From positions 2,748,781 through 2,812,780 of the forward strand of contig LS997563.1 in NCBI GenBank assembly GCA_000469685.2: a stretch of DNA of 64,000 bases. The letters run 5' to 3'. The stretch is from Haemonchus contortus. Its lineage: Eukaryota; Nematoda; Chromadorea; Rhabditida; Trichostrongylidae. The notes beneath the pieces are model-generated. The model was not told where the DNA came from and did no database searches. It saw only the letters and a list, made by a program, of their open reading frames with translations. Positions 1 through 11,205 of the stretch are shown here, piece after piece (positions within the stretch are counted from its first letter, which is position 1; every line of letters begins with the position of its first letter). The translations under genes and the position numbers were made by a program.

Positions 1-348
1 TCATGTTCGTAGCTGTGCAGACCGGTAGGCAAAAATCACAATCTAAGAGATTAAGGAGGATCTCAATGAAAGCAATGCCAATGAAAATATTACATGACTA
101 CAGGGTGACCCACATGAAGTGTGACGCAGAAAACTAGCATCAAAATTATGTGAGGAGATGCAAGCATCCAACCTCTTTTTGAAGTTTCCAAGAGAGCGCG
201 CAATCACTTTCATCTCACGCTTCTACAAGAGAGCTTTTTTCAAAGAGTTCAAAGAGCTGTGTCTGAAAGCCCAGGCTTTTTGCTCCAGAATCGTCCATAC
301 AACAAAATCCATAGGATTGAGATCCAGGAATCTTAAGGTGGAACCTGG
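1..348. other. Intergenic, nothing recognised
   Basis: I see no gene, repeat or RNA in this stretch. The short open frames on both strands lack recognisable motifs and splice structure. Confidence 0.5.
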
Positions 349-690
349 TGGGCGGTAGAGGTGGTGTAGTGGCAAATGGCGCGCTCACACCCGTGGCCAC
401 GGGTTTGAGTACCTGATCGATAGAGTTAAAGCTTACCCTCTCAGTGTTGAAGTTTTCGAGAACACTCAGGACAACAGAGTCTTCCATCCCCGTGGGGTCG
501 GTGAAGTGGTTCCAGGCTCGTCTGGGAGGACAGAAGCACTGACTTCTACGTCGGCTGGCCACCGCAAGTCATTGTATAGGCCACAACGCACCCATTACGC
601 CACTACGATTCTGAATTGAAGTCGAATGCGAGACGCACGACTCAGGCGGGATTGATTAGGGCCCGAAGACTTCATCCATCATCTTTTATG
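349..690 (+). mobile_element. tRNA-derived SINE copy, internally altered
   Basis: It starts with a polymerase III A-box-like block (GGTGGTGTAGTGGCAAATGG) and a degraded B box, followed by the family body: a segment beginning GGGGTCGGTGAAG, the CGGCTGGCCACCGCAAGTC block, and the GATTCTGAATTGAAGTCG and GCGGGATTGATTAG blocks. About 60 bases between the B box and the body do not match other copies, which suggests a small insertion or replacement. The family recurs at least 15 times in the window; the copy at 28254-28561 is the best reference. Confidence 0.8.
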
Positions 691-1342
691 GATATATCTA
701 TTTATTCATTACATGAGGTAGACCTTATACGGGGAGCAATGATCAAGACGAGTTTCATCCAAGCACTTTATATGGACGTGGAATATTACAACTGAGAGAA
801 CAACAGAATGGGCAACCGAAGTAGTGATCTAACTTGTTGTGAAAGGGAATATGAGAATACTTTGCGGAGCCAAGCGCCTATCTACAACGCTCTCAAAATT
901 TTCGGCACTGAGTGCTGAAGCTTTGACTTTATCCAATCTGAAGCAGTCCAAACCAGCTCTGAATGTGAAAAATTGAATCGTATGCTGAGCATGACACGCC
1001 GGATGTAACGATTCGATCTCCAGACCATTCTTGCGTACTAATGCTCCCCTTGCCACTACATCAAACGCCCACGTAAAATTTACTATTCATATTTATTCAC
1101 TGGGTTGCTTCTGGTCATCAAAGATCACGGCCTAAACACTTGATCAGGACCGATGGTGAGACCTGTCATGAGAATGAATGGTGTTTCAGAGGAAAACTAG
1201 TAAATTCTATGAGCTGTGGTGGTGCTGATACTAGTATTAGAAAGAAGAAGAACAAATAAGCACGTCACAGCATGGGAAATGACTCATGTTTGCTCCCTTG
1301 GCCGTATTGCATCGCTCCTTCTTGATATGATAATCACATAAT
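691..1342. other. Intergenic, nothing recognised
   Basis: No coding signal, RNA gene or clear repeat was seen here. Confidence 0.4.
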
Positions 1343-1632
1343 CCATAGGATATTACTGATGGGCGTGCCTACGAAACACTCAACATGAGAAGGAAATCCA
1401 CCTTAAAAGGAACAGCACGTACTGTGAGTAGTCTCTTCGATCCTAAATTAGCCTACGAGGCTTATGTGGGCGACCCTGTCAGCTCGACCATAGTTCAAAG
1501 TCACTCCAAATCCCTGGCATCAAGGATTATCCCATGTCCCATCCTAGGAATCTGGCACAAATCTGTTGGAGAGTTGAGCAATTAGTGAAGGCTGAGTTGT
1601 TCACGGTCAGTGGGATCTTACCTTCGTTCCGT
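1343..1632 (+). repeat. Dispersed direct repeat, copy 1
   Basis: This is a segment of about 290 bases repeated in the same orientation at 2376-2690. Shared blocks include CCATAGGATATTACT at the start, GGCGTGCCTACGAAACAC, a long stretch running from TCCTAAATTAGCCTACGAGG through GTTCAAAGTCACTCCAAAT, and GTTGGAGAGTTGAGCAATTA near the end. The copies differ by substitutions and short indels. Open frames inside it are not conserved as protein beyond the DNA similarity, so I treat it as a non-coding repeat. Confidence 0.75.
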
Positions 1633-2375
1633 AAAAGCCAATAACGACCAGATCTTGTGGAAATGGTAAGTTACTAAGTGATAACAGGGACTCAAGTCTC
1701 AGGAGAGAAACGTAGTAAAGTGTGATTGAGTTAAAGTAAGTTGTGAGTGGCTTTAACAATACTCCGTTACTACAATTCACCAAGATTCGTCAACTCTTTC
1801 GATACAGCACGCCCAGCAGCATTCTTTCGTAGAGAGAAATACAAATTAACCTACAATATAGAAGAATTCAAAGTTGGCAAGCAGAATGATTTTTAATGAA
1901 ACTTTCTGGCTCTTATTACTACTGAGCTTTCGTGAAGTTCTAATTTTTTGTTCCATTCAGAGGGAGGGTGTGGTGACGGGGCTAGGAAGATAAAAGTTCT
2001 CCATCAGGAGCCGCTCGCTACCGTGCTGTTAACAAAACTCAAAAACAACTCTATTGAGTCCCTTCTCTTTTTGAAGGTTCAGAACTCGTCCGCGAAAAAG
2101 TTTTTCTCCGGTATTCTCGGATTCAGAAAACTTTCAAACATCAAGAAGTCGCAGAAATGTTCCTTCTAGTGCACGTTTCAAATGCCTCACAGCCGTTTCG
2201 ACTTGGGATTGAGTGCCGGGACGGAGGGGCAATGGGTGGGAGAAGATTCAGTTCCGCTCTTTAACTTTCGATATGCTTTACAGTCGGTAAAAGAATCAGA
2301 ACCTTATCGAGAAATTTCTAGCCCCATTGTGAGAAAATTTCCTAATTTTTCCCGAATCCGTTCCAAGATCTGCCC
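1633..2375. other. Spacer between the two direct-repeat copies
   Basis: Nothing recognisable was seen. The spacer separates the copies at 1343-1632 and 2376-2690. Confidence 0.4.
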
Positions 2376-2690
2376 ATAGGATATTACTAACAGGCGTGCC
2401 TACGAAACACCAAACATGAGAAGGGAGACTGCCGTGACATAGAAAAGAACAGCATATAATGCTCTTAAGTAGCCCCTCTGATCCTAAATTAGCCTACGAG
2501 GCTTATGTGGGCGACCCTGTCAGCTCGACCATAGTTCAAAGTCACTCCAAATTTCTTTGGTGCCATGGCATCAGGGATTATCTGTTCCCGTGTCCCATCC
2601 TAGGCATCTGGCACAAATCTGTTGGAGAGTTGAGCAATTAGTGAAGGTTGCGGTGTTCAGGTTAAACGGGAATCTTACTTATGTTCCTTA
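2376..2690 (+). repeat. Dispersed direct repeat, copy 2
   Basis: This is the second copy of the repeat at 1343-1632. It has a short extra piece (TTTGGTGCCATGGCATCAGG region) relative to copy 1. The flanks do not resemble one another, so the duplication appears limited to this unit. Confidence 0.75.
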
Positions 2691-4530
2691 GTACGCCAAA
2701 GGGTGTTACACATGAAAGATCTGTCCCCCGATTCAAGAGCGCTCTGCGAAACGTTCATATATCGGGAGCCTTTTGCAAGAAGGGCTTCACTATGTATAAC
2801 TAACGAATTGAGTATAACCAAGTATGACAGCAAAGGACGAGGTCCTGTCAGCCAGAATGTTTCACGATTGCCTCACGAAAAAGTTTGAGTACAAGAGTCC
2901 TAACAGAAAGCTGAAACTACTCCTTTGAGTAGACATTATTAATACCATAGCCAACTGAGTACATTCTAACGAGAATAAGAGTATTTTTCAGTCAGTTGCG
3001 CTATTCATGTGTACATGCTACACAAAGGATTTTACGCAGTAGACACACTTGTGAAAAGATCATTTGTTAAAGGACAAATTTCTATGATTCCCTGGGGATG
3101 GGTATGAAATCAAATAAAAAGGTTTCTCAGAAAATAACGCGAGGAGAGAAACAAATCCAGACGCTTGTTCTCTTTAAGTAAGCTGAGCTTGGAAATGATG
3201 GAATCTTGTCTTTCTGCAGAATACTCCAACCACAAACGTAAATTCGGAATGTTGATAGTCAACTAGTTATCCAGCCTCGCTAAGTCACTGCTAGAGCTCT
3301 ACATACCAGAAATCAGGTATTTTCCGAGCGGGAATCAAAAGTATACCCACGATGATGGTAGAGTAATGTCACCCTTCCCGTTGTGATGCGCTGCCCATGA
3401 TGGGGATGTAAGATACTTCGCCCATTATCCCACCGTTTATTTATTTCTACCGGACCTTGATTCTCCTCTACAAACTGTTCATCAGTACCTCCAGTATACC
3501 CGCAATTTCTGATCTGACCTACAATATCTGCAGAAGCCACGCATGAAACTATTTCATCTAGTAATTACAAGGTACCCCCTCAACCATCACAATTTCCTTT
3601 TTTTGCTGAGATGAAGGATGAATTAGAAACCATTCCTAACTCTTTTCCCCATCGCTTGTACAGCTACCTAACTCTCTCCCCCTTTTCCCAATCCACAGGT
3701 TGTCGTTTACTGTCACGTCTCGAATCCCCGGGTCTTTGGGGCCAGTTGAGTAGTAAGACTAGCATCCTTCTAAATAGTTGGTTGAGCATAGGTTTATATA
3801 TCAAATTACCCTGTAATTTTTGCAAACATCCAAGAAAATCACCATTAGCCGCTTTGTGACTTGGTGATGATGTGAAGACAACAGTTATAGCTGCCCAAGC
3901 ATCAAACCTCTTTTCAGTGGACCGTAACGGAGTTAGAAATCAAATAAAGAGTTCTGTTGAGCAGACAGAAACATTTCGAACGGTCAAGACGTATTCCAGA
4001 AACTCGAATATTATGGTAAGAATTCTTACGTTCGGGAAAACCGTAACCAATGGTGATGCAGATGAACGGCGCAGAACGCATTCTCAGCATCTAATCAGCC
4101 GTCCTAATTAGTATCGATTTCGCTAAACATATGCAAAAATATGAAAATTTTGCTTCAATTAGTTCGCATTCAATCTACGGCACAATCCCACGAGAGAGAA
4201 GTAACAAGGTAGGAATATCAAGGATCACACCTGCTACATACGAGGAAACTCTTTGATAACAACCATTCAATGGAAGCGAATGGAAAGTGAGTCAGTGACT
4301 CGGTTAGCCTCACACACACAACAGACCAAATAACCAGGACGGGGAGTAGGGTAAGGGGGTGAAAATTCCCGTAATGAAAAACAGAACTAAAAAGAACATT
4401 TATAGTATTAGGGTATCTAGTAGAACATCTGATACTCGGAGCTACCATACATACATGGGTTAACGGCGAATTTCAGGATGGCCAGGCTTCAAAATCTGTA
4501 AGAAGTAGTGGCGATTATTTGAATATTTAT
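2691..4530. other. Intergenic, nothing recognised
   Basis: Only short random open frames are present. I found no splice-linked exons, RNA gene or clear repeat family member. Confidence 0.4.
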
Positions 4531-4533
4531 TTG

Positions 4534-4640
4534 GGCGAATGTGGTGTAATGGCGACTGGGGAACTATACGCAGACAGGAGGATCACGGAACGATACTAGT
4601 CTAGGCCGATCAGACCTTTCAATGCGTCAGGGACCACCAA
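4534..4640 (+). mobile_element. Degenerate SINE fragment
   Basis: GAATGTGGTGTAATGGCGAC resembles the SINE A-box head, and TAGGCCGATCAGACCTTTC resembles the CCAACCAAGCCTTCC body block. It is heavily diverged, so this is a weak assignment. Confidence 0.4.
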
Positions 4641-5734
4641 TTTCTACTGGACTTACATAGAAGGGTAAAGGCACTGAAATGAACACCGGATAGCCTGATC
4701 TAGTCATTGCATAGCATCCCGCATCCCAAAACAAGACTGAATAACTTTAAAAGGCTTTCACGACTACTTTCATTCGCTCTTACATTAGTACGAAAAAAGT
4801 TATTAAGCTAATTTTTATGGGAAAAACAGCAAATAAAGAAGACAAGGGCTAGCATTTGTTCGCTAGTTGAATTTGATCCTATGCAGTAATTGTAGGTTAG
4901 AGCAATAGATTGATGAAGTGGCGAGGATTTGAGAGCCGGCAACATGTCGCTTGTTTCCTTGGAGATTTCTGTCAGCCCATATTGCGGCATCTCAACAACA
5001 AATAAGGGCAAAGCAGTAATCCGAACAGCTATACTACGAACATGTAGATCGACAGATATTCGCTGAGCTGTAGGAGTCGGCCAGTATGAAAAACATACCT
5101 CTTCATTCCTTCAATACCTCCAGGCGTATCTCCTCCGAGTTCACACAGTTCATGCTCTGTCGATTGTGCCCTGTGTTCCACCCATGTCGAACTTGACCCA
5201 GCCTTTCCAGGTACTTTTTGAGGTAATAATGAACTTGATGCCAGACAGGGAGACCGGCACATGCACAGACGAGCGTCATCACTGTAAGGATAGGACATTC
5301 CTCGTAAAGGTTCGCAAGACCTTAAGAGTGAGAGGTACTCAAACAGTTGATGTTGCTACGATAGTTATTTCACTACAGTACCCTCAATTAGTTCATTCTG
5401 AGCATAAGCCAATTCAAAATACGAATGTCATTAATCATAATGATGTGCCTGCCTTAATTTCCTGGTTGGTAATTATACATAACTGACTTTCCTGTCGTGG
5501 AATTTGAACTTTGATGTAAGTTCTGCGAAACAGTTCAATAGTAAGTAGAAGTTCAAGCAAGTCATACAGTTTTCTTCATCCTACTCCGGACTAAACCTTA
5601 TAGGAAACTCTTTCATAAAATGCTTTCTCGCTGAAGAAATTTGAGTATTTTTGCACTTATCGAAAAATTGTCAAGGATGAGAATGTGATGTCATGGAGGT
5701 ACATAATCTTCTGTGAAGGATGTGGTCCTTGTTC
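4641..5734. other. Intergenic, nothing recognised
   Basis: No supported gene or RNA was seen. The open frame at 5166-5486 has no splice context or recognisable motif. Confidence 0.4.
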
Positions 5735-5965
5735 GTTAATCAATCCCGCCTGAAGGATGCGCCCCCACATTCGACTTCCATTCGAAACGTAGTGGCGTAT
5801 TGAATGATATACAAAGAGTAGCGGTGACCAGCCGATGTACAAGCCAACGTTTTCATCCTCTCAGACGAGTCTGGTACCAATTAGCTTACCCCGGAAGAGT
5901 GGGAGATTTGGTGGTTCGGGCGGATATCCATCCGGGATTCGAACCCGTCATCATGTGCCCGCATT
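5735..5965 (-). mobile_element. SINE copy
   Basis: Read on the minus strand this is the tRNA-derived SINE body: the sequence includes CAATCCCGCCTGAAGGATGC, TTCGACTTCCATTCG, CAGCCGATGTACAAG, CAGACGAGTCTGGTACCAAT and the B-box complement GGGATTCGAACCC. The A-box head is weak or missing beyond 5960. Confidence 0.8.
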
Positions 5966-6239
5966 TCTCACTCGCCTCAAAATTTCCATTGGTATCTAGC
6001 ACGCTCTACATAACTGAAGTATTATATTCCTGTACATTTGATGGAGTATATTTAGCATTGGAACATTATTTAATGACGTTTCTAAAAATACCAGTTTGGC
6101 TATGCACGCTAACGCGCGCAGTATATGTCGACGGCCACTTATCCACGATGGTGTCATTCAGCGGAATGTTGGACAATCAGAATAAGATAGTTCTCTCTAG
6201 ATTCGAACGCTGAACTGCTGAGAGCATCACGCTCTGTAT

Positions 6240-6760
6240 ATTCGAGCAGAGTATTACTGGTTGATCATAGCTCCGTCCACCTAAGTGCAAACCCTTCCCA
6301 CAATAAACTTGACCACCCTTCTTTTGACTGCTCCAAACTATTTTTTCCGCATTCCAGAAAGCTTTTGAAGAGAGCCTCGCCCACTTTGGTGCCAAAACCG
6401 CCCACTTCGAGGATTTGATCACATTTGTCCTATTACCTCTTACCATGTTTTTCCCACGTTCTAGAACGTTTTTGAACAGAGTTATGAATTTTTGATCTAA
6501 GCTCCGCCCACTTTGGTGCCAACTCCGTCTTCTTCAAGGATCTGACCACATTTGTCCTATTACCTCTTACCACGTTTTTCCCACGTTCTAGAACGTTTTT
6601 GGACAGAGTTATGAATTTTTGATCTAAGCCCCGCCCACTTTGGTGCCAGCCCCGCCCACTTCGAGGATTTGACCATATTTGTCCTATTACCTCTGACCAC
6701 GTTTTTCCCACGTTCTAGAAGGTTTTTGAACGAAGTTTCAGTCGTTTTTGAAAAGAAGCA
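6240..6760. repeat. 127-bp tandem repeat, about 3.5 units
   Basis: A unit ending in TTTTTCCCACGTTCTAGAA recurs with starts 127 bases apart (around 6441, 6568 and 6695), preceded by a more diverged unit. Each unit carries CCGCCCACTTTGGTGCC and TTGTCCTATTACCTCT. The period is not a multiple of three, so the minus-strand open frames across it are by-products of the repeat. GCCCCGCCCAC-like motifs continue to about 7110. Confidence 0.8.
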
Positions 6761-6789
6761 TCCACCTCAACGCATGCCCCGCCCATCGT

Positions 6790-6868
6790 GGAAAAAATAA
6801 AAAGAGTGAGCAAGGCCTTATGCATGCCCAGCACGCATAAGGCCTTGCTCACTCTTTTTATTTTTTCC
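6790..6868. repeat. Perfect inverted repeat (34-bp arms, 11-nt spacer)
   Basis: Arms 6790-6823 and 6835-6868 are exact reverse complements around the spacer 6824-6834. The foldback sits at the edge of the tandem-repeat region. Perfect identity suggests recent origin by template switching, or an assembly or amplification artefact. Confidence 0.9.
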
Positions 6869-7232
6869 CTGGCCTCAACGCCTTCGTTGAATCGAGTTAT
6901 GAATCTTTGCGGAAAGTACCGCCCACTGCGAGAACGCTCCGCCCACCGCAGGCAAGTTTCCTTTATTTTAATTGTTAACCCATCCCTCACCTTTGCACAT
7001 TTTTTCCCGGCGTCTGGACTATTATGAGGCCGAATGAGAAGAATTTGCCGATGGCCCCACCCCGCGTCGGCGCATGCCCCGCCCCTTGGGGGCGGAGCTC
7101 CGCTAGACTCACATGTGCTCTGTTGCGCTTACTCAATGCTCAACCCATTCCGAGCTTGACCCGACTTCTCCAGGTGTTTCTTCAGGTTATATCGAATTTC
7201 CGTACAAACAGACAGACAGAGCGCTTTATATA
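6869..7232. other. GC-motif-rich spacer
   Basis: The stretch holds further CCGCCCAC-type motifs, a short GACAGACAGA run near 7210, and no supported gene. Confidence 0.4.
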
Positions 7233-8533
7233 CAGGGTTGGCCATAAATGTAGCGACAAGGTTTTCACCCTATATCTCAGAAAGCAAAAGTGCAAACGAG
7301 TCATGAACATAGCATTTATTATGTAAGAACTGGTACATTAACAATCATAAGTTACTTCTCGATTCGGCCACCTTTGGCACGGACGGCAGCGCGGAGTCGC
7401 TTGGAAAAGGCGTCAATGACCGGACGCAGGAGCGCGTCGTCGATTTCGTCCCATTCTCGGATGAGCGCTGCCTTCAGAGAATCCATATTGGGGTAGGGAG
7501 TGGTGCTGGCCTTGCTCTGAGGTTAGGAGCACAAGTTATAGTCTAGTGGGTTTAATCCGGTGACGATGCCGGCCATTCTTCTGCCGAGATGAAGTCGAGG
7601 AGTTCGCTCTTGCACCACGCTTGGACGACCTTGGCCTTGTAGGCGGGCGCCGAATTTGGCTGGAATGACCACGGGCGGCCGCTGAAGTGGGAATTCGCCC
7701 ACGAGAGTAGAGCATCTTCCAGAATCGTCTTCAGGTAGTAATCTTTGTCGTTTTTGACACCGGGGTCAACGAATATCAACGGCGTCTTCCCCGAGGCACA
7801 CACCCCTGCCCAAACCATGACTTGGGCATGGTGTGCGGCCCGGTGAACGACTTTTCCCTTCTTGTCGGCCTCCTCGGCATTCCTTGCCATCACTCTGACG
7901 TTCTGAGCGTTGAACTGCTGCTCAACGGTGAAGAGCTTCTCATCTGAAAAGACGATCGAATGGTGGCTCTTGTTGCGCGTCCGAAGCAAAAGCTGTCGGC
8001 ACTTCTTGACTTGCACCTGCTGATTCGAGGCACTGAGGATAGCAGCCTTCCGAGTACGGCAGGGGTACATCTTAAGGTCTTTGTGGACGACCCTTTCCAT
8101 AGACTTCCGCGAGATTCCCATGTCGCGAGCCATCGTCGAGATGCTCCGAGACGCGTTTCTTGCTATCCGCTACCTGACGGCCTTGACGACCTTCGGCGTG
8201 CGAGCAGTACGAGGTCTTCCACTTCTTCGGCGGTCTTGGAGTCCACCAAGGTCTCGATAACGTTAGAGTGTGCGATACATGGCGCTACAGTGGATGCCGA
8301 GGTGCTTAGCGATCGTGGCGGGTGGGCGGCCGGCTTTGCGCAGACGAACGATAGCGGAACGATCAGGAAAAAGATTCACCATTTCACTATGAATAGACCA
8401 AATTCAGCCAAATTTTAACAGGAATTAGAAAAAGTGATGGGATTGAAAATTCCATAAAACTGGCGCGCTATGTGCACGATAGAATGTACGCTAACTGCAG
8501 CAAGTCTTGTCGCTATAATTTTGGCCAACCCTG
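7233..8533 (-). mobile_element. Tc1/mariner-superfamily DNA transposon (DD37D-like)
   Basis: The element is bounded by TA dinucleotides (7231-7232 and 8534-8535). Its termini are inverted: it opens CAGGGTTGGCC and closes GGCCAACCCTG, with further similarity inward (TGTAGCGACAAGG against CTTGTCGCTATAA). It carries one decayed transposase reading frame on the minus strand. The length of about 1.3 kb is typical of the superfamily. It appears non-autonomous now. Confidence 0.88.
7352..8382 (-). pseudogene. Decayed DD37D-type transposase
   Basis: Reading on the minus strand from the ATG at 8382, an N-terminal helix-turn-helix segment (motif RKAGRPPATIAKHLG) is followed by a stop near 8265, then a second open part (8133-7552). 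That part contains the first catalytic region (IVFSDEKLFT), VMVWAGVCASGKTP, and the C-terminal WPASSPD motif. The second catalytic position, normally Asp in a QxDSAPAH-type motif, reads Asn here (FQPNSAPAY). Just after SSPD the frame is lost by a small deletion, although an LNPLDY-like continuation is visible in another frame. The spacing from the second to the third acidic position fits DD37D if the third is the Asp of that continuation. The gene is broken by at least two frame disruptions and one catalytic change. Confidence 0.8.
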
Positions 8534-8535
8534 TA

Positions 8536-9389
8536 TAGTAAGGATGGCCGGGTTTAGTGTGTTTTCTTTTTGTAAGTGCTGATTATCACCACAGTTTGTG
8601 ATATAAATGTTACAGATAATAGTGATTATATGTATTCAACTATGATTGTAATAATCACTCAACAAAAGAAATCAAAGCAGGTTACATCTGTCAGACCTTA
8701 TAATTCCGTTGCCGACATCTACCATGCAGTTCATTACGATACAAATGTATATCATGATGAGCGACTCGGTAGACATTGGCACTGAAATTAAGTTCACCTG
8801 GACTGCGCCGATGAGCCATAGTTCATATACTTTCGGAAAGAGGAAGGCGAGGAGAGGGAGACGGGTTTCCCCATTGAGCAGTAGACATTGAAACCAGTAT
8901 ACAAAACTGCTCAGAAGAGACTTCGAGGCCAAAAATTTGTCACAAGTTTCAGTTCAGGATTCATCAGCAAGATGGTGGGATCGAGGTTGTAAACAAACGT
9001 GTTTGGAACATCGGGAGGCACTTCGGCTATCATAGGCCTAAGTAAGCAAGAATGAGGGATGCGTTGATGTAGTGCTCATACAAGGGAGTAGTGTCCTTTT
9101 ATAGTAGTAATTCCCGAACTCTACCGAAAGAATCTGGATTATTCCAAAATTTTTTACAGAAGCTTTACGACAGACTCAATACCTATCTAGGCTCACTCCT
9201 ATATAACTCGGTATGTAGTCCTCAACGGCCTAAAACTTTTGCGATATGTTCATGACATGGACTTTCACTGAACAGCTCCCGGTGTGTGATGGAGAAAGCC
9301 CAAAGTGGTAAGTGACTGGCGAAAACGAGACTTTCGGTGAATTATTTTCTTATGTTAGATATTACACACGCTGAAGACACAGTTCACTA
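8536..9389. other. Intergenic, nothing recognised
   Basis: Open frames at 8576-8932 overlap on opposite strands and lack motifs. No gene is supported. Confidence 0.4.
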
Positions 9390-9690
9390 TAATCTGTGGT
9401 TATCTAGTTTCAGAAGAATAATGGAACTGATAGCCCAGAACAGCTCATGGCGAAGAAAACACGAAAATTAGAGAAATATAGGATTTCAGAAAACTAACAA
9501 AATCAATGGAGGGTTGGACGAGGATGTGACGACAAAATTCGCATGGAAGGGATATCCGGACGAGCTGTATAGATGTGCGTACAGCTCGTCCAAATATCAC
9601 AACTACCTGCGTGCCATGTGTACGTCCAATGCGAATTCAAAACGCCGTGAGAACTCGTCCGCCTTAGGTGTGTACGTCAGCTAAGCAGAT
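9390..9690 (+). repeat. Copy of an interspersed MITE-like family
   Basis: This matches copies at 60505-60840 and 63660-64000 through blocks such as AGAAGAATAATGG, GGTTGGACGAG.ATGTGACGAC, GGACGAGCTGT and AACTCGTCCGCCTTAGGTGTG. In this copy the region after GGACGAGCTGT folds back on itself (9551-9569 against 9580-9598, two mismatches in 19). Confidence 0.7.
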
Positions 9691-9734
9691 TTTGAGACCC
9701 TTATTACACCCTATTTGACAGCGTCCCTTGTGCT

Positions 9735-9759
9735 TTCGGGGGGAGGGGGGGGGGGGTCA
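9735..9759. repeat. Poly-G tract
   Basis: An almost pure G run interrupted by one A. Long G homopolymers are prone to assembly length error. Confidence 0.8.
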
Positions 9760-10821
9760 CAGGTTCATCAAACGATAAATCTCAAGAACCAATTTTATCG
9801 TGAACTGTGCCTTTGGAATGAAGAAACTAGAGATCAGCTTGCTATAAAAAGTAGTGGCGTCGCGTCAGGAAATCCGCTGCCAATCCGCTTTCGCCTTCTC
9901 AGAAAGTTAATGAATACACGGCATTCAAAGCGTAAACACCTTCTGGTTAGCAATATGATTAATCGACTGCGATACATTAATCAGCATTTGGGGCTGCAAA
10001 CTTTGTACACACACCTGACCTAATTCATTACACTACTTCACGCAATACTTATTAATCGATAGTCCAAAGATAAGATCAGAAGAAAAAGGGTTTGAGTTAG
10101 GTGTAACTGACTGAGGCTACACCTAGAGGTGTCAAAGGGACTAAACCGAGGCTGGAACCTGGTGGAAAGCAATAGCCCCGAAGTGCTTCCTATTGACTAT
10201 CCAACTGTGCATTCATATTTGACACGGGGAGAGCAACCGGTCGTTCTGGTCTGCGTTGTTTGTGGTAGGAGCCCAAAGCTCTGCCTTCAGAGGCTGGTGA
10301 AGACGGTGGGACACGTTGGGGCCTAGTATGAGGGGTATGTTGCCCTCCTGAACACATGTACTTATCATGAGTCGGATGCCTGCCTAAAACCTGGTCATGT
10401 TGACTTTCTAGGAATTTTCCATCTTCTGTCAGCATGGCTTTGCTTGTGTTTCTGAAATCATAGTTATGTTCTCTGGTCAACTTCTCTTGAGACTTCAATC
10501 TGAAAATTGTGGGATCGTAGCAGCTAAAGGCACAAATCCTTGTTGCCATGGCGAACTCACCAAGTGATTATCACCGGCCTTAATCATTGCCCCAATTAAT
10601 TGATTACACTCTTCAGAATGCTGCTGGAATTATTTGTTCCCATTGTTATAGATGGCTTAAAGGCGGCGCAGTTTAACGATAAAAATGGTTTCTGAGATTC
10701 CCCCATAGTATGAATTCGAGGTTCCGCCTTATACCATACCTGCCGTTATGAGGTCGAAAAACGTCATGGATAGGGCACAATTGGGGCCTTGTGTCATGTG
10801 AATGCCACACCCATCGTAGAC
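9760..10821. other. Intergenic with repeat-end fragments
   Basis: Fragments at about 9790-9812 and 10655-10700 carry the terminal motif of the MITE-like family (TTATCGTGAACTGTGCC and diverged forms). No gene is supported between them. Confidence 0.45.
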
Positions 10822-10942
10822 GAATTTCAACGGTTTCGTAGAGGCTGTACTACTTCAAGAGGCTCTCATGTAGGAAGTTCAAACAACTTCCTACATGAGA
10901 GCCTCTTGAAGTAGTACAGCCTCTACGAAACCGTTGAAATTC
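10822..10942. repeat. Perfect 58-bp inverted repeat with 5-nt loop
   Basis: Arms 10822-10879 and 10885-10942 are exact reverse complements separated by CAAAC. A transcript through this would fold into a 58-bp duplex. It lies directly upstream of the LINE's apparent 5' region. No mismatch is present, so it is recent, is under constraint, or is artefactual. Confidence 0.95.
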
Positions 10943-11205
10943 AGGACATTACTCGTCACTCGCGCCGTAACCGGTCGTCTTCCCGTGAGCTAAAGATTTA
11001 TTTGAGTTTTTTCTGTTTATCATACTCTACGTTATCAGCTTTTTATTCGGTTTTGATATATTTCAGGTAGAAGTTGCTCTATATAATTTGTTTTTAATAC
11101 ATTGTTCTCGTGTTAGTTTTTTTTTTGTTTTCTACGTAGTTTTCTTGGCAAGTTTCGTTCGGCCCCTGGGTATTGACTCTATTTTCGGTAGATCAAAGGT
11201 CAAAA

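Noticed and set aside
6240..6760. CRISPR array
   Set aside because: Units are contiguous 127-bp tandem repeats without short repeats and unique spacers, and the genome is eukaryotic.
6177..6990. Minus-strand open frames encoding a repetitive protein
   Set aside because: They arise from the 127-bp tandem repeat, whose period is not divisible by three; the frames change from unit to unit.
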